Shown piece after piece: positions 12,321-24,850 of a stretch of 64,000 bases of DNA (its first letter is position 1; each line of letters starts with the position of its first letter). The notes beneath the pieces are model-generated. The model did no database searches and had not been told where the DNA came from. It saw nothing but the letters and a program-made list of their open reading frames with translations. Source of the DNA: Siphonodentalium dalli. Its lineage: Eukaryota > Mollusca > Scaphopoda > Gadilida > Siphonodentaliidae. The stretch lies in contig CP136068.1 of the NCBI GenBank assembly GCA_032622095.1, forward strand, positions 50,090,443 through 50,154,442, read 5' to 3'. The position numbers were made by a program, and so were the translations under genes.

Positions 12321-13480
12321 ACACTAACCACTTTTCGGTTCTTTCTTTGTTATGATACCTAAGTAAAGCATCCTTTAAAGGTTGAGTTATCATAAATATA
12401 CAAAAATAGTATTATTTTTCGGAATTATTGATTATTTTCTTATTTTTACAGATTTTTTCCCCTGCAAATTCTTCAAAAAATTTCTAGATGACTATTTTTT
12501 CAGCAACTGCAACTATTTATTATATAGGTCTATATGTGGCATAACATAGATACTTGGTTCATATATCTGTTTTAGACATGCGATGTATTTTGGTAGTTCT
12601 CTTCTGGAGTTAAATTTTGTTAAATGATATGTGTAAATAGGCTGTTAACATACATGTGTTAGTTGGTATAGAGTGAGTTAAAATGTTTAAGCCATGCTTG
12701 GTGGTGATACATTGTTAATATTAATAGTGATATACTGTTAATGATAATAGTGTAATCAATTGTATACATTTCATATTTGAAGTCATTAAATACTGTTGAC
12801 ATGTCATACCATATTTTGTACAAATCGGTCTTCCATAATGGGTTGATTATTTTCTGAAGCAGATGACAAATGTCTCTGACAAAAACAAGAAAATAAGATT
12901 CAAGGTGAGTAAATCATGTCCGTACTATACATAAGGTGAATACACTGCAGATAAATCACTATACGATAAGCAAAGATTGTTTTGAGCTACATTAATGCCA
13001 AAAAGATTTTTTTTTTAATGTGTTTCTTTCAACCAATGAGCTGCTCAATTAGTAAAATAAGTAAAATGCAGTTTATTTATCTTTTGCATTGCTCTTATTA
13101 TCTTAGAGGTACATGTATACGAATTAACTAATTAAATTGAGAATAAACTTCATATACAAACCCCGACACTCACTCGTGCACATTCACGTGCGTATATTGA
13201 CTACAAACATCATCACATTTGTAAACTTTTGAAGTAATATTTTCGGTTTTATTTATGGAATAAAACTATCATTTTAAACTCTAAAAGTAGAATAATTAAA
13301 ACATTTTCATCATTACGAAATCATAGCAATCGTTAAAGGTAGAAAGCTAAAAAAAACGCATGCACCAAAACAATCCAAATTGAAATATTTTCGGAAATTT
13401 AGATGTCGGTGTATTTCATATACATGTACAATGATTACAGCTACAATATTCTGCTTATTCTATATTTCCAGTTTTCGAAG

Positions 13481-16195
13481 ATGGTTGACTGTAATAACTC
13501 ACAGCAAGCATCAATGGTCACGCCGAACAAATGGATTACAGATTGGGAAAAGTGCTGTCTCTGCCAGCAGACCAAAGTCAATCCATGCACACCGAAGAAA
13601 GAATAAGATGATTATACACACATTGCAACAAATGTACCACTGTTTCATGTAATTTACTCAATGCCGATCATTTTTGATCCACAGAGACTTGACAAGGGTT
13701 GTGGTATATAAAAAACATTACGAACAAACAAGGCAAAGTATCACGTAAGCTGCAGATACAGGTGCAGTAACCAAAAGCTACACCGGGCACAGAAACAGCA
13801 TTTACCTGTCATTGAGGAGGCAGACGATATCCCCAGTAACACTAAACATAAAAAGATTCAGCCTGCAGCTGCTAAGTGCGTTCTGTGTGACATGGAAGCT
13901 CCACAATCCACACAATTAAGAGAAGCATCGACAATGCAATTAGACGACACAGTTAACAAATATGCACGAACTCTCAATAGTGGTCCTCTTCTCGTGAAGT
14001 TAAGTGATGATGATGTAGTTGCACAGGAACTGAAGTACCACCAAGTTGCTTGGCTGGATTATATAACCATACAAGAGCTCATGAAGCTGCCATCAACTTT
14101 GAAAAATCTACCACCAAGTTGAAATTCAGTGACGATGATGCAATCGCTTTTTCAGAACAAAAAACAGTTCCACAACAGCAGCCACAGTTCTATTCAAACT
14201 TTCTGATTTATCTGAGTTATACAAGGAGAGAATTTGAGAAATTTAGCTGTGAAACTCAAAGTGTCAATTCCACGACTAAAGGAAATACTTTTATATCTAT
14301 CCCCCAGACCGAGGAGCACAAACATGGTCGATATGTGCTTATGACATTTTGGACACAATTAGTTCTGTACTATCTCAAGCTTGTTAATATAATGAAGCGC
14401 TACAAATTGCTGGAGCAGCAGAAAAGCAAAAAATATAGGCTTGAACATCGTACCAAATTTGACAACAAGTTTGAACAATGATGTATACAAAGTTCTGTAA
14501 CACACAGCCTTCTGCAATTTGTATATATGATCGAGCATGGTGCTGACATCAAGTCACAGTTTACAAATGGTGCAACTAAGTCTGATTTAGCATTCGCGCA
14601 GTTCAATTCAACTGAATATCATCTAGATATAATGACAAAGCCTTTTATCATCGCCACTGTCAAGACCTGAAACACCATGTACACTGGTATCACTCTGTAC
14701 ACACAAACAAGGAAACGAAAGCTGATTGACCTGTTCTATGAAAACGGACTGAGTATATCTTATGATCGTGTCATGAACATCTCAAACCAGCTTGGAGAGG
14801 TTGTTGTTAAAAAGTATCAAACAGATGGAGTTGTGTGTCCACATATATTGTTCACCACATTAGACAATATTTACGTCAACCCTACATTATCTACCAGCAC
14901 ATCATCATTCCACGGGACAAGTAGTTCCATGTTTCAGCATCAAGGCGAGCAGCGACCTATTGACTTCAGTTCTGGAAAAATTAAACAAATCCCACATCTT
15001 CAGACTCGTATACAAATGTTCCACCTGTCTATTTAAAAGATACAAAACCAAACCCACCAACAACACCGGCGTTGATCTACCTGATTCAACTGTTCTTCAA
15101 AGACATCTTCGGTTGGATTGTGAGTGGTTGGAAAATGTCTCGTTAACAGAAGTCATTGACGGTAGTACATCAATAATGTGGTCAGCTCAGAATGCGACTC
15201 AAAAGAAAGGTCAGCAGTATGATGTAGCAATAACCGCATTGTTTTCTCTATTGTGTGATCAGGCTCACCCATTAGCCACAATAAACATTGTATGCGCAAA
15301 TTAATGAATCGGTTCAACTTCTAAACTCAGAACAGACACCAGTCGTTACTGCAGACTAGCCTATGTATGCATTGGCTAAGCAGATAAGGTGGCAGTGGCC
15401 AGACAAGTGGTGAGGACAAATATGTTGTTATGCTTGGAGGGTTATATCTGGAATTGGACGCTCTAGAAACGGTTGGATCCGTGTTTCAGGATAGCGACTG
15501 GACGAGTGCTCTCGTAGAAGCAGGTATAGCAAGCCCAGACACAGCAGATTCATTCATCAAAGCTTCACGTATTACAAAAACCCGACAGCCACAAAAGATA
15601 ACAGCGTGTAGTCTTTTCAAACTCAAAAAATGTGCACACTCAGAATACTGCAGTCAGTATTTACCCGATGTTGATAGTACGCACTCAAATTTCAATGACT
15701 GGTGTAAAAGTAAATGTTGGAGTTTGGTGCTTGACATTGAATTGACAATTTTACTGCTAGTTAGATAATTTCGAGAAGCAAATTCAACTCTGCATCGCCA
15801 AGTGGTATCTCAACTAACTCACTATGCACGTTGGCTACATATTCACCTCACATATATTGATCACATCCCATCATAGCAAATTAATTTCACAGAGGGAACT
15901 TTGTTGTACACAAGACTGAAAGAAACTTCTCAAGTATGGCAATAGACCAGGCCCAGGAACAGCACAATGATTTTCCCCATATATGCCCTGCCTAAAACCA
16001 GCTTACCCGAGTCGTGCAGATTGGGGATGGGTAGAAAATGGCAGTCACTGGGAATCGTTTTGGGTGGAGCTTCAACCCATTGCCAAATGTTGCAGTCAGT
16101 TGACCAAATGCGGCTGCAAGAAGGCATGTAGTGGGCTATGCACATGCTACCGTATTTGGCTTCAATGCACCACTTTATGCAGTTGTGGCTGCTAA
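13481..16195 (+). pseudogene. Transposase-like protein with C-terminal CXC-type cysteine-rich segment (broken)
   Basis: Pieces of one long protein appear in order over several frames. At 13481-13603: MVDCNNSQQ with a CCLC motif. Around 13750-14120: CVLCDMEAP and AQELKYH. 14050-14480: AGLYNHTRAHEAA. 14677-15000: LIDLFYENGLSISYDRV and SFHGTSSSMFQ. 15130-15300: GSTSIMWSAQNA. 15430-15770: MLGGLYLELDALETVGS and SFIKASRITKTR. 15983-16195: ADWGWVENG followed by a cysteine cluster (CGCKKACSGLCTC, CTTLCSCGC). I recognise this combination as a large family, usually annotated as uncharacterised with a tesmin/TSO1-like CXC end, abundant in marine invertebrate genomes. I know no settled superfamily name. 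Frameshifts near 14045 and 15000 and several stops make it dead. TIRs on both sides support a transposon origin. Confidence 0.75.
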
Positions 16196-16439
16196 GTTTA
16201 AAGACTCTAAGAACTGATAGTAATGCATGTGTGTAGCGATCCCAGGCGCTAACATCATATATAGTGTGAGGTTAAATTGTTTGAAATTGAATTATTTTTT
16301 TTCACAATTGAAGGTTAAGTGGTATAAAAACGGCAACATTTTGAAATGAAATAGCAAATTTGTACAATATATTGTTTTACCATACTCAGGTTGTGTTTTA
16401 ATTATCAATTCAATGACATACGATCTCTTGTTTGAGTTA

Positions 16440-16641
16440 TACATCGATAAAATCGGTTAACTTTTCAAAATTCGAAAACTGACGTAGCTGAAAATGGCGG
16501 CCATCTTGAAAATGGCAGCCATCTTGGATTTTCGCGTGGTTTGTCGAACAATATTGTTTAGTGGCCCATACGGATCATTCATGCAAAATTTCATGCTTGT
16601 ATCACCAAGTGAACGATTTTACACTTAGCCGCCCTATACTA
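16440..16641 (-). repeat. Right terminal inverted repeat of the 4.5-kb transposon
   Basis: Inverted complement of the left end. It carries ATGGCGGCCATCTTG and ATGGCAGCCATCTTGG in tandem, then TTGTCGAACAATATTGTT, GCTTGTATCACCAAGTG and TACACTTAGCCGCCCTA. Confidence 0.75.
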
Positions 16642-18059
16642 TAATACTATAACCAGCCACGTGATTTAGATTTTGGAAATGGATCATCCTATGCGGATTA
16701 AAATCCCCAATTATCTCGTGTTGTCTGAAAGCGCTCGAATTCCATTGAGCATACATGTGCCCCTGGAATCTACGTTGAATAAATCAGCGCCCGGGTGATG
16801 CTATTGTGGTGACGAACGCGCGCATTTGACGTGACAAATGGCGTCATGCAAGCAGCGCATAGATCTACGGTACTTTAGCAGTCCGTATCGTATAATATAT
16901 TATCTTGAGCGCGTTACCATTTCTGACATTGGTTTTCTTGTAGTGTGACTGTAGATTATCCCATCATTGTGATAGCTCGGACATTTAAACGCATGCAGAC
17001 AGACCTGTTTACGTGAACGCGACAACGTAGCCCGAGTTAAGTTTCACGTTAATATTTTAGCGATTAATGCGTTTACATGAATGGCCTTTCTGGTTTTTAA
17101 CCCAGATACGGGATAATCACGCTTCATCGCGCGCATGCAAACAGTACCCGAATCAACAAACCAAGCAGTCAGTCGCTCGCGCGAGATCAGGCAATAGTGC
17201 TACCCCCCCCCCCCCCCGTTAAACACAACCAGAAAAGCATGTGAGCTAAACGGACCGAGGCCAGTTTCTTCCATTCCTCCGAACTGACTATGCGGGCTAA
17301 TTTCGAAATTGCAAGACCCATAATTTGTAGAATATCTAAATCGCTATCACATTCATGCGAGACTGCTCTCTGGTGAAGATATCAAAGCCACCCAACTGAT
17401 AAGGTCTACACTCTGGGCAATATTTACGTGCCCCTGAAAATTCAAAATACTCCAAAGGCTATCCATTTGAAAATGTTCATTTGTAGTAGGAAGTGTTATT
17501 GACATGATGCAACCTCTGTCGAAGTTGATATAAAAAAAGTGAACAAGCTGGGCCATCATTGGGAGACAAAAACTCATGTTTTTGTGTTAGCCATCAATTT
17601 TTGGTAAAGGTTGCACATTTTTATTAGAAGCTTAACATAATGATATTGCCATTTGAGCTTCTCTATTAGTTATTTTCGTCTCTCTTAAAGTGACACACCA
17701 AACGATTTCAGAAGTTTGGCATATTTTGAGATTTAAAGTGAGCTTCTGTAATCATTAGTTTTTCTTCTTTCTTAAAGTAATACCCTGCAATAGACATGAC
17801 TATTTTTGACATATTAAGCAGTAATCAGGCCCCTCTCTGAGACTCGGCACAATTTAATTATAGAGATATTCGGGTCGAAATACACAATGCAAGGGCCCTA
17901 TATAAACTATATTGGTTATCGTGTCTCATAATTATCTCCGGTGGGTGGCGGTTAGGAGTGAGGATTTTGAATCTGTTGTGACAGAATTTACAATTCACTG
18001 GATGTGATCGTGCTCAACCATTATTACGACCAGGATCACATCTAGTAGTGTTGTAAATC
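16642..18059. other. No gene recognised; homopolymer C run
   Basis: It holds a second copy of the GTTTACRTGAACGCGA repeat (about 16990-17080) and an uninterrupted run of 15 C at 17203-17217. The open frame at 17353-17577 minus has no recognisable domain. The last 100 bp may already belong to the retrotransposon that follows. Confidence 0.45.
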
Positions 18060-19196
18060 CACTTCCTACTACACATCTGTCCATACTGGAAAAAGTTATC
18101 AACTATAATCACGTATTAATAGCTGAATATTTCAATGCGCGAACTGTTACCATTAACGACAACGCGCAAGCCGAAAAACTCATCAATGAGTATAACATTA
18201 ATAGCATCACCTGCGTCAGAACAAATTCAGACAATACATCAAATTTGGCACGAGATTGATTCTTATGTGCGACGAATGTGAAATACTCATCCTGAACGGC
18301 CGACGGCGAAAACTCCTCACATTTCACATCGAGTGACGTCAGTATAACAGACTACGCGATCTGCACGACCTGTGCGGCCAATCAAGTAAATTATCTGTTT
18401 ATAGTTAAACATAATCAGCTCTATTCAGATTGCCACTCACCTGTTATCTTGAGTTGTAACCTAAATATTTATGCACAAGCCAACCAATCGGAAGCAAACA
18501 AACGTGTCAAAACAAAGTAAAAAATTTAGACGACCATTTATAAAATGGGACAGGCGTACACATAATTATTTATTCACAATATAAACAAAACTACTGTCCG
18601 CGACATGAATAGTAATATTACAGACATGAGAGACACTGTAGTGAAGAACGCTGACATTGACAAAATAACTTGCCAAATTGGTGATATATTTTTAGTTCCG
18701 CAAATCATAAAGCGACCGTAAAAATGTGACCGATATAAACCTCCGGGAACCAGAAACAGCAAACATTAAGCCCATGGTTTTTAAATGACTGCCGCCACCC
18801 ACGTCCTAAATATCGTATAGCGCGGAAATTATGGAAACGGGAATCCACTGGACTAAACCGGGATAAGATGATCATTTGTCGTAGAAAATACAAAGAAACT
18901 ATATGCTTTCAAGTAAATTGCGATACAACCGTAAAGTGGCCCGTAAATAGATATATGCTCCGGACACATTCGAGTAACGATTTCTGGAAAGTTATAAAAG
19001 GTCTCGATAAACATGATTTCAAACCAACCTATACATATTCCCGATACCGAAACATTAAGTGAGTATTTTCAACAAGAAGATGAAACATTATCAACCGAAA
19101 GTTCAATTACTGAGCCACATCAAGACGATATTCTGATATAAAACTTGACGAGATAAACCGAGCCATTAAGCATTCGAAAATGAATGCCACCAGGTT

Positions 19197-19713
19197 TTGA
19201 CACCATATGTAATGGACACCGCGAAAGCAATGCCACATCTTAGTAAAACTGTATTTGAATTATTTCAACCTGATATTCTTATCAGAACTGGCACTTTGCC
19301 CCGCAATTGGTCATGGACTATATGTTTGATAAGACCCATCTATAAGAGAGAAGGGGGACATCTTGGTCCAGCAAACTATCGAAAAATAACAACTTTGAGC
19401 CGCATGGCGAAACTTTTCACTGGTATAATCCGTATAATCAGCGAACGGTTGAGTGTATTCCCTGCAGAGAACAAAATCCAAGGGGAAACCCAAGCTGGTT
19501 TCCGAAAGGATATTCAAGCATAGATAATATATTCTCACTTTATATGTTGGTTCACCTATTACGATCCTCTAGGAAAAGACTGTACTGCGCATTCATAGAT
19601 TTCACACGAGCATTTGACTCAGTCTGGGGAGTAGGGTTATGCATGGCACAAACTTCTCATATATAACATTAGCGGGAAAGTGCTAGACGTCATCAAGGCC
19701 CTCTATACTGACC
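19197..19713 (+). pseudogene. Reverse transcriptase N-terminal half of element A
   Basis: RT fingers and palm start. Motifs seen are GTLPRNWSWTICLIRPIYK (with an in-frame GGHLGPANYRK), QAGFRK near 19485-19505 and FIDFTRAFDSVW at 19590-19628. One frame stops at 19521 and the reading continues in another (YSSIDNIFSLYMLVHLLR), so at least one frameshift is present. The frame reaches LYTDL at 19712 and is cut there by the TTAA MITE. Removing the MITE and one TTAA restores a continuous frame into 20893. Confidence 0.75.
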
Positions 19714-19942
19714 TTAAAGGGGTACTGTACACTAAATCCGGCCATTTATGAGACCATCTCCTTTTATACTCAACAGAATGTATGCAAGAAATGAATGAAT
19801 TTAAGCCATGGATTAGTGCAAAAAATACACTCATGTGTTCTATGAATGATGCAAACAACATGGTAATTATAACGAATATGCATAAATGGCTGGAATAATA
19901 AATTCATTTTCTTTATAATTACCATGTTATTTGCATTGTTCA

Positions 19943-20774
19943 TACAGCACACGTTACTTAATGATGCGTACACCGATAATAAACTTATCAAAGGGAACGT
20001 ACAATTAGATGACATAATACGGAAGAAATGTCCAAAAGATGCGAAGATTCGGCCCGCGGCGATAAACTTATGTAGCCAACTGAAAGAGGCATACCGATGG
20101 GAATTCACCAAAGTGCTTACGGCACCCACCGCAATCAGAGGAGATGGTGGTAATAAATTGAGGACTTATGCGCTTGTCAAACATGGATATTATATAGAAC
20201 CCTATCTCAAATATACAATCAACAATGAGGCAAGAACCATGTGTACACGTTTGCGAATCAGTAATCATAACCTTGCTATTGAAAATCTAAGACACATCTA
20301 TCCTGTTAAATCCGAAGCAGATAGACTATGCTTATATTGCAAAGAAGGAAAGTCTATAGAAAATGAGATACACTTTATCACCGAATATAAGTCGATAAGA
20401 AATGATCTCTACTCACAGTTAGAATTATATAAGCCGGGATTTTTAAAATGGAAAGAAACTGACAAATTTATATTTATTATGAGTAACCATGACCCGAATG
20501 TCTGTTCGTTAATATGCCGTAAGATTAACTTATGTTTTAAACAAAGATCAATGTTATCAGCCATGAATACATAGCACCTCAAACCCGCGAAAATATCACT
20601 CGATCTGCTACCAAAGGTGTCATATTGTAACATATTGTTGTATCTATCTTGTATATATGTGTATTTTTGTGTTCTCTTATTTCATGTTTCAATGTCTTTA
20701 TGTACATGTATTTCTGCAACCTGTCCACATTTGGATGTCTATATTGCAATAAAGTTATCTTATCTTACAGCACA
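19943..20774 (+). mobile_element. 5'-truncated non-LTR retrotransposon C with 9-bp target duplication
   Basis: TACAGCACA stands at 19943-19951 and again at 20766-20774, bracketing an 814-bp insert. The insert ends with AATAAA (20748) and a TTATCTTATCTTA tail, the short microsatellite-like tail typical of several non-LTR groups. The duplicated bases belong to the MITE arm, so this insertion is younger than the MITE. Confidence 0.9.
19952..20574 (+). pseudogene. C-terminal region of retrotransposon C polyprotein
   Basis: About 207 residues of continuous frame. It contains KLRTYALVKHGYYIEPYL and CTRLRISNHNLAIEN, then a zinc-type motif starting CLYCKEGK with IHFI. The last cysteine position reads EYKSIR, where the related copy at 48 kb has a CPIYKSMR form, so the metal site is broken here by a small deletion. 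It ends at a TAG at 20572. The similarity to the minus-strand element at 48 kb shows that both are one family. Confidence 0.8.
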
Positions 20775-21798
20775 TGAGTGTATTTTACACTGATACATGG
20801 TTAAAATTCATTCAATTGTTGCAAATATTATGTTGAGTATAAAAGGAGATGGTTCCACAAATGACCGGATTTAGTGTACAGTACCCCTTTAAGCTTTGTG
20901 TCTGCGTCAATGAATATCAATAAAATGAGGACCAATAATTTAAGCGTGTCGACTATTACTCGAACTATAATAGAACTCTATGAGAAATCCATAGTACCGA
21001 TAATAACATATTGAGCGGAAATTTTGTCACACGAAAACTTTAAATGTTCTTAAAAACTTGAATTTGTTTTTTAAACCAACATCATTTCTTTATGGTGAAA
21101 ATTAAAACTCGCGCACTCTCATATTAGGGCAGGTTGCTCACTATTGAATGTCAACATCTAACTTTAATTTATATTATGTTTTAGATACTAGACATTTAAG
21201 AAATATTTGCAACAACCCCATGGATAATTGATATAATAGAAACTCTGAATAGCTTAGGTATGGATAGATATGGCCCATATATATCCATATATGAATTTAT
21301 CATATGACTCAATCATTATTTACGTTGGAAACTATGTCATAAATCAATTTCATATCAATTACTAATGCATGTCACCTTCCGATAATTGATTGGTTTGTTG
21401 ACAAAAAGTGTGTTCTGATTGGCTGAATCGCAGCCGGGGGCCGAGCCGCATCTCTGACTAAATGCAGGTCAAATTCGTGCGCGTCAATCAAACTCGCAAT
21501 TATAATCTTGAAATATATAGTTTTGCACATTGTTATACGATAAATAGAATATGTAATTCGTATTTATCTAATAAGCATACGATATAATGTCACAAACTGA
21601 GAACAGAATAGTGCACTATATCTTCGCGTGCATATTAGTTCTGCTAGTTCACCAGGTGTAATTGGGCTTCCGGTGCAATGAAGTGACGTCACATTAACAT
21701 TTTGCTGCCGATGTCAAATAGCTATTTAGTGATTTGTGTGCGTTTTGGACATCATAATCAATTTATAGGTGTCATATGATAAATAGAATATGTAATTC

Positions 21799-21918
21799 GT
21801 GTTTCTCTCATATGATATTTATGAAACTCGTCACGAATTTTCAGTTTTCTCTCGCCGGAGGCTCGAGAAAACTGAAAATTCTTAGACTCGTTTCAGAAAT
21901 ATCATATGAGAGAAACAC
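21799..21918. repeat. 120-bp near-perfect hairpin
   Basis: Arms of about 55 bp around a loop at CTCGCCGGAGGCTCGAG. Left-arm blocks GTGTTTCTCTCATATGATA and GAATTTTCAGTTTTCTC return inverted on the right. Confidence 0.9.
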
Positions 21919-21933
21919 TCATTTCATATCCTC

Positions 21934-21976
21934 TATATATTGGTCGTCCCATATAATATGGGACGACCAATATATT
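21934..21976. repeat. 43-bp perfect palindrome
   Basis: ATATTGGTCGTCCCATAT on the left and its exact inverse on the right, separated by one or two bases. Confidence 0.9.
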
Positions 21977-22631
21977 CACAGCCCAATGGGTTTAATGCCT
22001 CCATTAAACAAAACACTAGAATATAACTATATCCAATAATGGAGGGGCTGTACCTCAACATCTAGTAAATATGCCTTCTGCAGAATAAGCAAACAAGATT
22101 TCGGCACAGAAAAAGTACCTTAGTAGTGTAGATAATAAACTCGTTTCGAGTATTCTGCGGATCAGAACAAGACACCACTACCTCCCAATTGAAACTATAG
22201 ACAACTGGGTGATGAATTTCATGTCATACTGAAATGTCCAGTATTATATTATCTCCGACAGAAATACATCCCATCATGTTTTATCGAAATCCAAACACTA
22301 TTAAATTGAGAGAACTTTTCAACACGGGAAAAGGAAGACGAACCATAAATCTGTCCATATTCACTAGAATGGTTTTCCCGCTATTTATGCTCTCCTGAGG
22401 CTTCGACGAATTTTACCATATTCCATCATGGGTTTCACACTATGTCTCTTACAATTAATTTATCGTACATGTGCTATACATAACTGACGCATTATTTCAA
22501 AATGTATATGCTAATCCAATACTATATGAACGCATACGCATATAATCTATCATATTAATGCATACACACCTGATATTGTTCTCTGTATTTCTACGTGATG
22601 AGTGGTGAGCAAAATAAATTGAATTGAATTG

Positions 22632-24407
22632 GAGTCGTCAAGACACGAACTGCATGTTGGGCACTAATGCTAGATACATGTAACTGGGCCAATTGCGGCG
22701 AGGCTAATGAGCAATGACGGACTGATATATAACATAGTGATACCCAAATGTCAGGTTTATAATGTTGTATATCCACAGCTTAATTGTATCTGCTAGTGCT
22801 ATATAACCATGCATTTAAAAACGCAGTTCTGTTTCTTGATTGGCGTTTTTATTGGCGAAAAAGCCTACGATGTTGATATGCATGGTACTTGACACAACGC
22901 CGTGGAAATATACCATATTCCTATCATTTTTGTGAAGGACGCTACATAATATATCTATACATCAAATTGTCATCATTTTACATCACAGTGTCATCAAATC
23001 TGCTAGAGAGTCCCGCTTTGGGAAACGTTGACCAATCAAATCCAGCCGTGCAGCCAGTGATCCAGTGAACACATCAGTGAAACAATGGATATACCTGAAG
23101 AGAATATACTTCGCGGCTATGTACCTATATTACTTACATGTATATATGACAAGTTATGCTTACGGTATTCGTGGCACGAAATGTCCAGGTTCGAAGCTAA
23201 CACGGCACGAAAAGTCAGACTCATGTACCCATTTTATAAAGTACCTCCTATCGATTGGACAAAATTATCACAATATTGCGACAAAAGTTGTGTGTATAAA
23301 GTCATAATACAGGCTACTTCTAAGTTATATAGTGCTGGAATTTGTCGAGGCTGGCTGTGTTCGATTTTTATGTGAAGCGGACACGGTGCATTCACTGAAC
23401 AATACAACGAAGATGATTATTTGCGAAATTCAAGATTATTCTCCAGATAGAACAAGGGAAATTCCTAGTTGAAAACTTTTTCCATTTGTGGCTGTATTTA
23501 TGTAAAATATGCGTCTCCCCTTGACCATAGCGAACCTTAAAACATGTATTACATTTAACGGGAATCGCATTGTATACTGTACATGTCTACAATTTCCACA
23601 ATTTGTCATTTTCGTGGTCATTAACATTGTGCACAAGACAATTATCAATATTTAGTTAACAGTCTTATAAAATAAATCAAAATGGCGTAAACTATTCAAA
23701 GTACATGCATGTAGTTGCCAATGCTTTTTGCTGCATCTCTGGGTGGTTCGTGATCATTTGAATTTGTTGTTTTTTTTTGTATATATATATAATTTTAATA
23801 ATTTTATTAACACTATAAAATAATATGATCATACTTAAACGTAGTTTCCGTTTGTCTGCCTTGAACTTTGAGAATATTTCTTCAATCTTTTAGGCGAAAA
23901 TACCGTTAGAAAATGGAAGATCAAATCTAAACGGCATGTAAGGCCCCTAGAATCCTCTTTCGGGGCAAATATTTTTAATAATTATATAAAATATGTAAAC
24001 AAAACGTTTTCATGCAATTTCAGTTATTGTTAACCAGGGCTTTGGTTTAATTTACATTCAATTTTTAAAATATCTTTGGCTTGAGGAGCATAATGTTCCT
24101 ACGTATGATGAAGTATAGCTAACATTTACCATAACAATTTTTTTTTATTTTTCCGGAGCATTTTGCCCAATTACACATTTCGAGGTGGTATTAATCAATA
24201 CTAAATGGCGGCCGTCGCCAACAATAATTTTTTGGACTCGGCTGGCCCTTGAGTTATGAATAACTTATTCTATTTTAGGTAAGTTCAATCTATTTTTAGA
24301 TTGGGCTGAAAAAGTCGATTAGTATATCTATTATCCGCATACGTATACCATATAGGTCGCTTCGCTTCCGCGGCTTTGCCGCGGGAGAGCGGGCGCTCTA
24401 AGGACGA
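22632..24407. other. No gene recognised
   Basis: An open frame at 23085-23375 (96 residues, plus) has ordinary composition but no domain I recognise and no clear splice signals. An AT-rich simple repeat lies near 23778-23800. ATGGCGGCCGTC at 24205 is an isolated motif copy. Confidence 0.4.
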
Positions 24408-24534
24408 TCGACAACTCGTCCCAGTTTATAGCGGAATTAAAAAACGAGTTCACCAAATTATGTCCAGACCTAATTTATTGGACGAGTTTTGTAAATTCCG
24501 CTTTACACTGGGACGAGTTGTCGATTATATTTAT
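24408..24534. repeat. Foldback, about 127 bp
   Basis: TCGACAACTCGTCCCAGT on the left and its inverted form on the right, with arms of about 45 bp (AGCGGAATT and AAACGAGTT blocks) around ATTATGTCCAGACCTAAT. A GC-rich small hairpin (CCGCGGCTTTGCCGCGG) lies just upstream at 24368-24384. Confidence 0.85.
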
Positions 24535-24850
24535 TACAATATCCAAAACCGCGATAAAACATTATTAAATCAACAAATGGGACGTGAAAAGGGCCTGAGA
24601 TGACGTTTCGTGTAACTATGCGTTGTTTGTCCGCGTAAAGAAATAGTCCCAGATAAATAAAGACTCTTTGGCGTCGTAAAGTTAATGAAATAACTTTTCA
24701 AACCCGTCCTTCATTAGAGTTTGTTGGAAAAATATTGGAAGCCGTAGTATTTTGAGACATAGAGTATTGAATGTAAACAAACGACAAACCGGAAGGCAAA
24801 GTTCAAGTTTGCGCAGGGCAAAGTACAAAATCAAGTCATAACCTCATCTA

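Larger units (their letters stand above)
12125..16641. mobile_element. DNA transposon, 4.5 kb, long inverted termini, degenerate transposase-like gene
   Basis: The left end reads TAGTATGGCGGCTAAGTG and the right end, reverse-complemented, TAGTATAGGGCGGCTAAG. Similarity continues inward for about 150-200 bp, including GGTGATACAAGCATGAAA, GTTCGACAAACCA and clusters of AAGATGGCCGCC. Between them lies one plus-strand gene, broken by frameshifts and stops. A TA or ATA target duplication is possible (both ends abut TA), but the 3-bp flanks TCA and TAA do not match. The right half after 16200 is non-coding. This is an old but nearly full-length element. Confidence 0.75.
19714..20892. mobile_element. 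TTAA MITE inserted in element A, itself split by a retrotransposon
   Basis: The left end is TTAA then AGGGGTACTGTACACTAAAT; the right end is its inverted complement followed by TTAA (20889-20892). Arms match over about 150 bp (CATCTCCTTTTATACTCAACA, AAAATACACTCATGTG). A 39-bp inner hairpin (ACATGGTAATTATAA against TTATAATTACCATGT) closes the foldback at 19840-19955. The MITE alone would be about 360 bp; the rest is the nested retrotransposon at 19952-20765. Confidence 0.9.
21370..22060. mobile_element. Putative palindromic insertion in element A
   Basis: This interval interrupts element A between its RT-like part (ends near 21330) and its C-terminal part (starts near 22080). It contains two strong palindromes, listed separately, and a repeated word ATAAATAGAATATGTAATTCG at 21541 and 21779. 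Exact ends and target duplication were not found. Confidence 0.45.
18060..22631 (+). mobile_element. Non-LTR retrotransposon A (endonuclease, RT, C-terminus), interrupted twice
   Basis: An old element whose coding pieces are scattered over three frames. At 18140-18470 the endonuclease C-terminal part is visible (YFNARTVT early, then ITDYAIC and LYSDCHLPV, matching the usual SDH-P-V end). At 19240-19620 come the RT fingers (GTLPRNWSWTICLIRPIYK, then NYRKITTLSRMAKLF), QAGFRKGY, and the first catalytic block as CAFIDFTRAFDSVW. The RT resumes after a MITE at 20893. The C-terminal end is at 22140-22390 (LGDEFHVILKCP, then ELFNTGKGRRTINLS). The 3' end has AATAAA at 22613 and a short TTGAA-type tail to about 22631. 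A second, palindromic, interruption lies at about 21370-22060. Confidence 0.8.

Noticed and set aside
17203-17217. Poly-C tract as a functional element
   Set aside because: A simple homopolymer of 15 C with no accompanying signal; may also be a length-uncertain region.
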